DNA of 64,000 nucleotides from Spirochaetae bacterium HGW-Spirochaetae-1. Its GTDB lineage: Bacteria; Spirochaetota; UBA4802; UBA5550. Both the position numbers and the translations under genes were made by a program. Below are positions 1-7,938 of this stretch, in pieces; position 1 is the stretch's first letter, and every line of letters begins with the position of its first letter. Location of the stretch: contig PGXY01000004.1 in NCBI GenBank assembly GCA_002839375.1, positions 441,864-505,863 of the forward strand. The letters are read 5' to 3'. A model generated the notes under the pieces. It ran no database searches and was not told where the DNA came from. It saw only the letters and a list, made by a program, of their open reading frames with translations.

Positions 1-3
1 TCA

Positions 4-1110
4 ATGAAGCGTAAGTCTTTCATATCAGGAATCTTCTTTGCCTGCATTATTTTCCATCTGCCGGGGACGAATCTTGCGGCCAGTGATGACGCCTATGATT
101 ATTCCAGCTGGGGCAATAATTATTACCAATCTGAATCGGTAAATATTAAAAATGTCAACGGCAAGTTCTATGCCTATATTGTTCTTCTCTTTAATGAAAA
201 CCCTCATTTTGTAAACCTGATCCAGAAGGACAGCATTCCTCTGAAAATAATGGCCCACGAGGGATTTCACATCAACGCCTATAAAAGCTATCTTAATTCC
301 CTTCCCGAGGGGGCTCTGAAGGGCCTGGCCAGGACTATGCTGTCGGTGTATCTTGAATCAGTCCGGCTTGATGATCAGGAACTGCACCGGATCGAGGATA
401 TTCTCGTTGATCGGAATATCATATTGAAATTTTCCCGTGATAAGAACCGGGAATTCAGAAAGATAACCCTTGATTATTGTATCTATGGCAAAAAGGTGGA
501 AATTACCACAAAACACCCCCTTATGGAACATAAGGATAAAATTTATAACATACAGCCCTTCATTTACTACGATGAATTCTCCACCAGCAATTCCACTTTC
601 TACTATGACATGATTTATATAAACATGGAAGAGGTGCTCAATGACGCCCTCATTGCGAGAAAAACCATCAAAGGTGAAAATGTTAAATCGCTTTTTTTTG
701 TCGGCTCACGTGTAACGGACGATATTAAATTCTGCCTGAATAAAAGTTTCAGCGGCAGCAGCCGCATCCGCGATGAAATATGGGAGATGTTCGTCATCCA
801 TGAGCTTACACATAAAATGATCAACAACCGCTTTAACTATTATGACCAGGTCAACGGCGAGGAGCTTTCGCTCATGAGCACCATTTATGCGAAACCGTAC
901 CTGGGACTCTCAGTCATGTACAGCTATGTCAACTACAATGCCATCAATCCCCACAGGATTGCAGCCATGAATTTCGTTAAATATGTCGCTGAAAAATCGG
1001 GGAACAGGGATATTGGCCGAAATCCGGGACTCATCAAACTCATGGGAGAAGCCCAGCTGAAGCAATTAGCCAGGGATTATTTCCAGCTCATTGTGGATCG
1101 GCTTGATTAG
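4..1110 (+). CDS. Exported protein with two HExxH motifs (putative zinc metalloprotease)
   Basis: 368 aa starting 3 nt into the window, so no ribosome-binding site is visible. An N-terminal signal peptide (MKRK followed by a hydrophobic stretch to about residue 26) supports this start and export. Two HExxH motifs are present: HEGFH at residues 85-89 and HELTH at 266-270. The second is followed about 16 residues later by EE (286-287), the spacing expected of a gluzincin third zinc ligand. I do not recognise a named family, and the substrate is unknown. The gene converges with the phospholipase-like gene, the two stops overlapping by 4 nt. Export is fairly certain; metalloprotease activity is inferred from the motif. 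Confidence 0.6.
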   Translation: MKRKSFISGIFFACIIFHLPGTNLAASDDAYDYSSWGNNYYQSESVNIKNVNGKFYAYIVLLFNENPHFVNLIQKDSIPLKIMAHEGFHINAYKSYLNSLPEGALKGLARTMLSVYLESVRLDDQELHRIEDILVDRNIILKFSRDKNREFRKITLDYCIYGKKVEITTKHPLMEHKDKIYNIQPFIYYDEFSTSNSTFYYDMIYINMEEVLNDALIARKTIKGENVKSLFFVGSRVTDDIKFCLNKSFSGSSRIRDEIWEMFVIHELTHKMINNRFNYYDQVNGEELSLMSTIYAKPYLGLSVMYSYVNYNAINPHRIAAMNFVKYVAEKSGNRDIGRNPGLIKLMGEAQLKQLARDYFQLIVDRLD

Positions 1111-2198
1111 TCCAGTATTCTTGAGGGATTCTTAATATCCATGGCATCAAAACCGGCGTTTTTTACTCCCGTATAGGCATTGTCGGCAAGCATGGAAGTT
1201 ATATCGGGATACTGACCGGTGTAGAGTGAAGCCTCTATTTTTTCCCAGACCGTAACAATTTTTTCACAGGCCTGTTTGAGAAGGTCATCGATCGATTCAT
1301 AATGCAGCCCGGTTTTTTCCGTAGGATAGTTCCAGCGTTCCCGGTGGAAGTTGAGCACATGGGTATTCAGCCTGCGCGGTTGGGGATACTGCACCAGGAA
1401 GTCCGAATAGAACAATTTTTTCATGCGAATCTCGCGCACAAAATTGGAAAAATAAATATTTTTATTCGTTTTTATACCATAGACGGTTTTAATAAGAAAA
1501 GGAACGGCGTCGAGATATCCCCAGGTCCCGGTATAATTGCTTTCATTCTCTTTTTTATCCCGCCATATAATTTTCGGATAAATATCAGGATATGATTTGT
1601 TCAGGGCCTCAAGGATGATGTCCTTAATGGCGTGACGCAGCTGATCGGCCAGGGCACGCTTTCTGACGGGCAGGAGTTTTCCGATATCGGGCTCCAGTTC
1701 ATTTCTCCTCTCATCCTTGTACAGGTAGTAGTTGTCTATGTTGTATTGAAACAGGAGGTTCTGTTCACGGTAAAAAACGGTTTCCTTCCGGTCAAAGGAA
1801 TCGGGAAAGCCGGACCAGAAAAAAATAAAGGGATGTATAAGGGCGTCGGCAATCATATGGGAAATAAAGCCATAGAGATAGGCGCGCTGTTCGGCGCTCC
1901 ATTCATTGTTCTTATCCTCATATGAATAGAGGCGGTCCAACATGGCGGCGATGAGTTTTTCACTGTTGCCATTGTGAAGGAAGAATGATATCTCATGGCC
2001 GTAATAGTGCTTTCTATTTCTTTGCGGAATATAATCGAATATATTGGGACCCAGGGAGCCAAAGACGGCGGCGCGGTAGTATTCATCCGATGAAAACAGG
2101 GCGGCGATGGATCGGAGCAGATAGGTCGATTTTTTCCTTGCTCCCAGAAGCTTGATGCTGTCGATGAGGATGCGCTGATGCGTTATCATCCCCGGCAT
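1107..2198 (-). CDS. Zinc-dependent phospholipase C-like protein
   Basis: 363 aa from the ATG at 2198. That start is chosen because the protein then opens with the family-typical MPGMITH; an upstream in-frame ATG at 2354 would add 52 unconserved residues. Putative zinc-binding histidines and acids are spread as in the Zn_dep_PLPC family (PF00882): H7, H68, H75, H114, D118 and H122, with the SHMIADALIHPF block being most characteristic. There is no signal peptide, so it may act in the cytoplasm or at the membrane. Family members hydrolyse phospholipid head groups or are of unknown role. The gene stands alone and converges with the metalloprotease-like gene. Confidence 0.65.
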   Translation of the reverse strand: MPGMITHQRILIDSIKLLGARKKSTYLLRSIAALFSSDEYYRAAVFGSLGPNIFDYIPQRNRKHYYGHEISFFLHNGNSEKLIAAMLDRLYSYEDKNNEWSAEQRAYLYGFISHMIADALIHPFIFFWSGFPDSFDRKETVFYREQNLLFQYNIDNYYLYKDERRNELEPDIGKLLPVRKRALADQLRHAIKDIILEALNKSYPDIYPKIIWRDKKENESNYTGTWGYLDAVPFLIKTVYGIKTNKNIYFSNFVREIRMKKLFYSDFLVQYPQPRRLNTHVLNFHRERWNYPTEKTGLHYESIDDLLKQACEKIVTVWEKIEASLYTGQYPDITSMLADNAYTGVKNAGFDAMDIKNPSRILD

Positions 2199-2399
2199 AA
2201 TGCTACCTGTGTATATACAGACATGTTCATGGTTTGTGACGATACGGAAAAGCGGGAATAATGTCAAGAATAAACATTTTGACCCTGTGGAAGGGATACA
2301 TTCTTTTTCTGTCATCAAAAACAGGTAAAAATCGTTGACATGGTAGGGATGCAAGGGCGAGAATATGGTTAAAATCTTAATGGGGGATTTAGTATTATC

Positions 2400-3443
2400 A
2401 TGAAAAAGGTTATCGCATTTCTTGTCATTATTGCCGCATTACATAGTACCGGGTGCGCCATGATTTTCCGGCATATGAAGGAGAAACGAGATACTACCTA
2501 TGAGGAAGGTGTAAGGTTATACAACCAGGGACAGTACACGGCAGCCCATGATAAATTTAAAACAGTCATTTCAATCGATCCCGAATATGGTAAAATAAAG
2601 TATTATTACGGACAAACAAGCCGCTTTCTGAAAAAGAAGGAACAGAGGTCGCGCCAGAAGGCCAACAGCTATTACACGCAGGGCAAGCAATATATGAAGG
2701 TGAAAAGATATGAAGCGGCTCTGAACATGTTTCTCATTGTCAAGGAAGAGGATGATAACTATGAGGATGTGGATTTTCAGATCAGTGAATGCAGGGACAA
2801 CCTGGAAACAACCTTAAACGCCGTAATGAAGTACGCAAGGAAATTGAACCGGCAGGGCAGGTACAAAGACGCATATAATCAATGCGAGCGGGCAAAAAAG
2901 CTGAGTCCCATGAGTCCCGATGCATCTATTTTGATGAAGGATATCGAAGAAGCCATGGATGAGCGGTCTGAGCCCTATGAGAAGAAAGCCGTAGCCTTTA
3001 TGGAAAAACAACGATACGAATATGCAAAAAACCTGCTGGGAAAGGCGATCTATTACAATCCGGTTAAGCCGGAGCTTAAGGAAATGATAAATGAATGTAA
3101 TAAAAAAATTGCCATTGATACAGATTACAAAAACGCATTGAGATTATATCAGAGGAAGCAGTATTTTCCGGCTTATTACAGCTTCAAGGCCCTGGAAAGA
3201 AAAGAAAAGGGTTTTAAAAAGACCGAGGTCTATATCCAGCAGCTTGAGACGTATCTCAAAAACAATATCTGGAAGTATTATAACCTGGGTCAGAAATATT
3301 ATGACAGCGGTGATTATAAATCTGCGGTGCGGGAATGGAACAATGTTCTGGCAATTGATCCCAATCATCAGAAGGCCCGGGAGTACCGTGAGCGCGCCAT
3401 GGCCAAGCTGGAGATGAAGGAGTCATTGAGCGGAGGGAAATAA
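2400..3443 (+). CDS. TPR-repeat lipoprotein
   Basis: 347 aa. A short Lys-led signal segment ends in a relaxed lipobox (STGC, Cys19), so the protein is probably lipid-anchored in the periplasm. The rest is tetratricopeptide-like helical repeats. Clear units lie at about 33-65, 87-118, 156-190 and 290-330, with the typical W/Y, G/A and P positions (for example YNQGQYTAAHDKF and ALEIDP-like turns). Such proteins act as scaffolds; no partner is indicated. The gene converges on the VWA gene with a 7-nt gap, so the two share a terminator region at most. Confidence 0.75.
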   Translation: MKKVIAFLVIIAALHSTGCAMIFRHMKEKRDTTYEEGVRLYNQGQYTAAHDKFKTVISIDPEYGKIKYYYGQTSRFLKKKEQRSRQKANSYYTQGKQYMKVKRYEAALNMFLIVKEEDDNYEDVDFQISECRDNLETTLNAVMKYARKLNRQGRYKDAYNQCERAKKLSPMSPDASILMKDIEEAMDERSEPYEKKAVAFMEKQRYEYAKNLLGKAIYYNPVKPELKEMINECNKKIAIDTDYKNALRLYQRKQYFPAYYSFKALERKEKGFKKTEVYIQQLETYLKNNIWKYYNLGQKYYDSGDYKSAVREWNNVLAIDPNHQKAREYRERAMAKLEMKESLSGGK

Positions 3444-3450
3444 TTCCTTT

Positions 3451-4650
3451 TTACAGATCATAGAGGGCGCATTTGCCCGTCATGAGGTATTTCACGCCTT
3501 CGTCGATGCCGTCCAGGGTCAGTTCAAACATGGGGAATATTTCCCTGATCATTTTTATCGTGTGAACATAGTTCCATGACCGGGCCGGAAGAGGGTTGAG
3601 CCAGATGACGTTTTTGAAGTGATCTTTCAGCTTCTGAAGCCATATAATGCCGGGAATTTCATTATAATACCAGTAATCGATGGCGCCGTTTACCCACGTG
3701 AGCTCCGAGGGGGCCATTTCGCCGTCCCCCACAATAATCACCTTGTAATCGGGATCCTCGCTTTTCAGGAAATCCATGGTGGAGACCGATTCGTTCCGCT
3801 CCATGTTGGTCCAGAGGTCCTGGTACAGGCAGTTATGAAAATAGAAGTGCCTGAATTTGTTTATCTGTGACGATGCTGCGGAAAAAAGACGCTCAACCAG
3901 TTCAGAGTAGGGCGTCATGGAGCCGCCCACGTCCATGAAGAGGGCCACCTTGGCTGCCTTTTTCTCCTTGTTCTCCCATACGAATTCGATCTCTCCGGCA
4001 TTTTTGCAGGTCTCGTCGATAGTGGCTTCCACATCAAGCCGTTCTCCCTGCCCGACGGGGAGGAGTGATCGCAGGTGTGACAGGGCTACCCTCATCTGGC
4101 GAGTGTCCAGGGTAATATCGCTGGAATAATTTTTAAAGGACCGTTTTTCCGCTATCTGTATGGCCCGCCGGTGAATGGATTCGCCCTGGCCGATGCGCAC
4201 ACCGGCGGGATTGTATCCCCAGGCCCCCTGTGTGGAACGCCCTCCCGTGCCGATGGCCTTGTTGCCGCCGATATGGTCCTTGAATCCCTCGCCCCATTGT
4301 TCCTTCAGCTGTTCCTCGAAGTTTTTAAGCACTTCGTCCAGGTTTAGCTGCTCCATCTGCTTTTTTTCCTCTTCGGAAAGCTTGAGCTGTTCAACCTTTT
4401 TCAGTGATTCCAGGATTTTTTCCAGGAGCTCGTCGGTAGTTTCAATGTCTTTAAAGGTATCGAGAAAGGCCAGGTCATATTTGTCGAAAAATATTTCATT
4501 CTTTACCAGAATTGAGCGGGCTACATGATAAAATCGCGTCAGGCTGCAGTCGTTGAGATTCATGGACAGCGCCTTATGCAGGGTTATCCACTCGTGCATG
4601 GAAACGGGAACGCCCCGCGATTTCAGGTTAAAGAAGAAATTAATAAACAT
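3451..4650 (-). CDS. VWA-domain protein (CoxE-like), partner of MoxR
   Basis: 399 aa. The C-terminal half is a von Willebrand A domain whose metal-site motif appears as DVGGS (D240-S244), a DxGxS variant of DxSxS. A VIIVGDGEM strand follows about 60 residues later. Residues 80-120 form a charged, probably coiled-coil segment. Its start overlaps the end of the upstream moxR-like gene by 11 nt, so the two are translationally coupled. MoxR AAA ATPases paired with VWA proteins are chaperone-like systems that load metals or remodel protein complexes. The client here cannot be read from the neighbours. There is no signal peptide, so it is cytoplasmic. Confidence 0.8.
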   Translation of the reverse strand: MFINFFFNLKSRGVPVSMHEWITLHKALSMNLNDCSLTRFYHVARSILVKNEIFFDKYDLAFLDTFKDIETTDELLEKILESLKKVEQLKLSEEEKKQMEQLNLDEVLKNFEEQLKEQWGEGFKDHIGGNKAIGTGGRSTQGAWGYNPAGVRIGQGESIHRRAIQIAEKRSFKNYSSDITLDTRQMRVALSHLRSLLPVGQGERLDVEATIDETCKNAGEIEFVWENKEKKAAKVALFMDVGGSMTPYSELVERLFSAASSQINKFRHFYFHNCLYQDLWTNMERNESVSTMDFLKSEDPDYKVIIVGDGEMAPSELTWVNGAIDYWYYNEIPGIIWLQKLKDHFKNVIWLNPLPARSWNYVHTIKMIREIFPMFELTLDGIDEGVKYLMTGKCALYDL

Positions 4651-5494
4651 CCCGTGTCCTCATGCTGGCGTTGTAGGCGTAATGAGATTTTCCCGATTTG
4701 TCAACGAGTTCGATGTCTTCCTTTTTTTTCAGGAGTGTTCCGAGAAAGGGAATTTCCTGCTCCAGTTTTTTTATGGAGATGCCTCCCACCATGAGAGCCT
4801 GGAGCCAGTCGATGAGTTCGCTCGTGGAGGGTTTTTTCCTCAGCATATCGAACTGCCTGATCCAGTAAAACTTTTTCAGTGCCTCTCTCAGCAGCTTTTT
4901 TTCTATGTCGGGATGATGCACCTTGACAATCTCCTCCATGAGTGCTTCTTCGGGAAACTCGATATAATGAAAGACGCAACGGCGGAGGAAGGGGTCGGGC
5001 AGTTCCCTTTCGCTGTTTGAAGTAATGATTACGATGGGTCGTGTGGCGGCCTTGATGGTCTCCCGGGTCTCCGGTATATAGAAGGACATCTCATCGAGCT
5101 CATTGAGAAGGTCATTGGGGAATTCTATATCGGCCTTGTCTATTTCATCGATGAGAAGAACAACCTGCTTATCGGCGGCAAAAGCCTCGCCCAGCTTTCC
5201 TAGCTTGATGTATTCCTTGATATCCGATACGTCTCCCTCGCCGAAACGCGCATCGTTGAGGCGCTGGACCGTATCATATACATAGAGACCCTCGCGCGCC
5301 TTAGTGGTGGACTTAATGTTCCAGATAAACAGTTCCTTGTCCAGCCCCCTGGCTATGGCATGGGCCAGAAGTGTTTTTCCCGTTCCCGGTTCGCCTTTTA
5401 CAATCAGGGGCCGTCCCAGCGCGATGGATACGTTGACGTTATCTTTCAGCTGGGGAGATATGACATAGTCCGGTGTACCTTTAAAATAATCCAT
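4640..5494 (-). CDS. MoxR-family AAA+ ATPase
   Basis: 284 aa from the ATG at 5494, chosen because the protein then begins MDYFKGTPDY, just before the conserved AAA core; a further ATG at 5557 would add 21 unlikely residues. Walker A is GEPGTGKT (34-41), Walker B is LLIDEID (113-119), sensor 1 is IITSN (156-160), and the second-arginine region is LPDPFLRR (165-172). All motifs for ATP hydrolysis are intact. The gene lies first in a two-gene operon with the VWA protein, the usual MoxR-VWA arrangement in which the ATPase acts on VWA-bound client complexes. Confidence 0.88.
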   Translation of the reverse strand: MDYFKGTPDYVISPQLKDNVNVSIALGRPLIVKGEPGTGKTLLAHAIARGLDKELFIWNIKSTTKAREGLYVYDTVQRLNDARFGEGDVSDIKEYIKLGKLGEAFAADKQVVLLIDEIDKADIEFPNDLLNELDEMSFYIPETRETIKAATRPIVIITSNSERELPDPFLRRCVFHYIEFPEEALMEEIVKVHHPDIEKKLLREALKKFYWIRQFDMLRKKPSTSELIDWLQALMVGGISIKKLEQEIPFLGTLLKKKEDIELVDKSGKSHYAYNASMRTRDVY

Positions 5495-5717
5495 AATTAT
5501 CCGCCTGTCTCGTAGGTTAAGCATACTGCACGGGGAGAGCCATTTTAGGGATTTCATCCGTATGATATGGATGAAATATTCCCCGGGATGACCTTCTTTA
5601 TGCAGTATTTCTGGTTTCTAGGCCAATGATTTATATGATGCTGATCATGGCAAGAACTTTCTGGTATCCTGTATCCACTGTTTTTTTCTTTCAAATTAAA
5701 AAAAACAGCATTATGAC

Positions 5718-5746
5718 TTGACACTTACAGTATTTTAGTATATTAT
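5718..5746 (+). promoter_or_regulatory. Strong sigma70-type promoter
   Basis: TTGACA at 5718-5723, a 17-nt spacer and TATTAT at 5741-5746. No open reading frame follows; an intrinsic terminator lies about 70-90 nt downstream. Confidence 0.6.
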
Positions 5747-5752
5747 ATATTT

Positions 5753-5856
5753 ATCAAATACCCTTTGATATCTTCTTGTTAAGTTTAAACTATCCTCCCA
5801 GAACGTTTAGAGCTATTCAGGCGGGTACGAAAATACCCGCCTGGATTATTTTTTCA
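5753..5856 (+). ncRNA. Candidate small RNA (about 100 nt)
   Basis: The interval between a consensus promoter (5718-5746) and a terminator-like hairpin (5818-5843) has no credible coding frame. A transcript starting near 5753 would be about 100 nt. It contains CCTCCC at 5794-5799, which is complementary to a Shine-Dalgarno sequence and unpaired in a simple view, so a translational regulator is possible. I cannot match it to a known RNA family. The call rests only on promoter-terminator geometry. Confidence 0.4.
5818..5856 (+). terminator. Intrinsic terminator
   Basis: A perfect 10-bp stem, CAGGCGGGTA (5818-5827) with TACCCGCCTG (5834-5843) and a 6-nt loop, followed by GATTATTTTTT. Confidence 0.65.
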
Positions 5857-5949
5857 GTGAAATAGTGTCACCGGTCGATTCCTCCAGCAATCACTGTTTC
5901 TCATTCGTATACTTTATGTGTACTTCTGTTCAGAGCGAGGAAAAGTTCA

Positions 5950-6084
5950 TCAAATTTAAAAAAGCTTTACCTTCCCGGAATATTTTGTCAATACATTCAC
6001 TCAACAGTTGCCGGGATGCCAGCTTCGGATAAGACATCTTGTGTTCCATGGGCTGGTTTCCGGTGGCGGAATTCCCTATATTGC
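5950..6084 (+). repeat. Dispersed intergenic repeat, copy A
   Basis: One of at least nine full or partial copies of a roughly 130-bp repeat in this window. It opens with A/T-rich AAATTTAAAAAAGC, then has CTTCCCGGAATATT, CTTCGGATAAGACATCTTG and GGAATTCCCTATATT. It ends about 10 nt before the 3' end of the SDR gene. Confidence 0.7.
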
Positions 6085-6094
6085 AAAATTTAAT

Positions 6095-6988
6095 TTAAAA
6101 TTCTCCAATGACTTTCATAGAATCTTCATAAATTGCAGCGCCAATTTTTTCATCGAAAACGTTGTCTTTCCAGACATAAACAGACGGCTTTTTATTGTAA
6201 GAAAAAACGGTACCCGGTTTGTTTTGAATATGTGGTGTTGTCATGATCCAGGCAGCAGCTCCGGCCGATTTTTTGGTTGAACTCGTATCAGGCAAAAGGA
6301 ACCTCATTGCCGGCATTATATTCCTCCATAAGAACTGTATGATTTTATTCTGCCTGCGAGCAAGACCGGTTCCAGGCATAAGCCCTGGGTCAAGCACATA
6401 TGAAGAAGTATTTTTAAATCTTTTTGACAGTTCCACAGCGGTAATCGTGTTCAGAAACTTTGACGTAGCGTACCTGTCAAGATTCTTCTGCTTCGTGTTT
6501 CCCGCGCCGGACTTTCCCCGGAGTAATTCATCAATAGATGTATACTGAGCACCTCTGAATCCATACATCTTTCCATAAGGATAATTCGGATTGTGAGTGC
6601 CGCTCCCGATAAATAGAATTCTTCCTTCTTTTTTGATATACGGTTGTAAGCCGATAGTGAGCATAAAAGCAGCTAAATGGTTAACCGCTATGGTTTCTTC
6701 ATATCCATCGGGTGTAAATTTTGTATGGTCAACGAACTGTACACCGGCGTTATTTATCAAACCGTCAATTTGCGTGTCCCATTTTTGTATAAATTGTCTG
6801 ATATTGGATAGCTGCGATAAATCAAGCTGAACTGCTTCGACATTGCTTCCCGTTTCCCGGGTAATTTCCCGGCCCCTGTTAAGATTACGAATTGCCATTA
6901 TCACCCTGTTTTCTTTATTTTTCGCAAGATTCTTTACAATTTCGAGACCCAATCCGCTGGTTGAACCTGTGATAAGATATGTTTTCAT
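6095..6988 (-). CDS. Short-chain dehydrogenase/reductase
   Basis: 297 aa from the ATG at 6988, preceded by AGGAGA at a 7-nt spacing. Rossmann motif TGSTSGLG lies at residues 7-14, NNAGVQ at about 77-82, and the catalytic YATSK follows the usual Ser-bearing strand. Length and motifs match the protochlorophyllide-reductase/retinol-dehydrogenase-like SDR group, which reduces carbonyls with NADPH; the substrate is unknown. It is divergent from a TetR regulator. Two identical palindromes in its 5' region make repression by that regulator likely. Confidence 0.8.
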   Translation of the reverse strand: MKTYLITGSTSGLGLEIVKNLAKNKENRVIMAIRNLNRGREITRETGSNVEAVQLDLSQLSNIRQFIQKWDTQIDGLINNAGVQFVDHTKFTPDGYEETIAVNHLAAFMLTIGLQPYIKKEGRILFIGSGTHNPNYPYGKMYGFRGAQYTSIDELLRGKSGAGNTKQKNLDRYATSKFLNTITAVELSKRFKNTSSYVLDPGLMPGTGLARRQNKIIQFLWRNIMPAMRFLLPDTSSTKKSAGAAAWIMTTPHIQNKPGTVFSYNKKPSVYVWKDNVFDEKIGAAIYEDSMKVIGEF

Positions 6989-7008
6989 ATATTTTCTCCT
7001 GTTTTTGA

Positions 7009-7063
7009 ATGTTGACGCTGTCAACATAAATAATATAACAAACTATGTTGACATAGTCAACAT
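7009..7063. promoter_or_regulatory. Two identical 19-bp palindromic operators
   Basis: ATGTTGAC-GCT-GTCAACAT at 7009-7027 and ATGTTGAC-ATA-GTCAACAT at 7045-7063, 36 bp centre to centre, between the divergent SDR and TetR genes. Both arms are perfect. The position and symmetry are those of a TetR-family operator controlling both directions. Confidence 0.75.
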
Positions 7064-7111
7064 TATATGATAAAAAACTGAATTTATAAATATTTAAGGA
7101 TAATAATAGAA

Positions 7112-7684
7112 ATGAATAAGGAAACCAGGCAAAGTCTGCTCAGAGTTACCCATGACCTGATTGACAGCAAAGGAGTTGAGGCAGTATCAATGCGGGAAGT
7201 CGGGAGGCTGGCCGGGTTATCACGCTCGGCATTATACCGGCATTTTGAGAATAAAGAATCGCTTCTGGCTACGATTGTTGTAGAAGATTTCACTCTACTG
7301 GGAGAAAAGATTCATAAATTAGAAGGAATAGTTAAAGATTCCAAACGGCTTTTAATTGAGATTTTTATTGTTTATTATAATTTTGCAATGGAAAATCCAG
7401 GGCATTACCAACTAATGTTTAACACCAAGTGGGATGAGGAAAAGTATCCGGAGATACAACAGGCGGCTTATTCTGTTTTCCAGAAAGTCGCTCTGTTTGT
7501 TTCCGGGGCTCTGTCAAACAAAGAGACGGATACTAAAATATTAATTGAAAAAACAGCAATTCTATACGCCTTTATTCATGGCCTGGTTGAACTGCATTTG
7601 CTTGGGCACAGGGAGATGTCGAAAGGACTGAATGATGCCAGGGTATTGATAAATCATATGGTGGAGTCAATTCTTAAATCCTGA
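7112..7684 (+). CDS. TetR/AcrR-family transcriptional regulator
   Basis: 190 aa. The N-terminal helix-turn-helix is clear: VSMREVGRLAGLSRSALYRHF at about 27-47. The C-terminal part is helical and resembles TetR_C ligand pockets (residues 80-185). It is transcribed away from the SDR gene, with two identical palindromes between them, and probably represses the SDR and itself. The inducing ligand is unknown, perhaps the SDR substrate. Confidence 0.85.
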   Translation: MNKETRQSLLRVTHDLIDSKGVEAVSMREVGRLAGLSRSALYRHFENKESLLATIVVEDFTLLGEKIHKLEGIVKDSKRLLIEIFIVYYNFAMENPGHYQLMFNTKWDEEKYPEIQQAAYSVFQKVALFVSGALSNKETDTKILIEKTAILYAFIHGLVELHLLGHREMSKGLNDARVLINHMVESILKS

Positions 7685-7688
7685 ACAA

Positions 7689-7847
7689 CTATTTTAAAGG
7701 TCCGGCGCCTGCATGTTTATTCGGTACTTGGGATTCATGGGCGTTGATGCCGTCGGTAATCTGTGTGACACAGCTTTCGTCAGTACAGCCAGTAGTAAAT
7801 ATCTGCTTAGCCTGTTTGTATATGACGCGGATTGCTTCTTCATCCGG
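7689..7847 (-). pseudogene. Possible C-terminal gene remnant
   Basis: A 52-codon open minus-strand frame with protein-like composition (contains YKQAKQIFTTGCTDESC and ends GAGPLK-stop) but no start codon; it is closed upstream by TAA. It sits between the TetR gene and the FG-GAP operon. I do not recognise it. It may be the tail of a deleted gene or chance. Confidence 0.25.
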
Positions 7848-7938
7848 TTATATCGGTATCGCCAGAAAGTCCATTCGATGGGAAAATCGGTGCATCGAGT
7901 CTGGCGATATGCCCCCTTAAGGCTGTGTGGTGTTAAAA

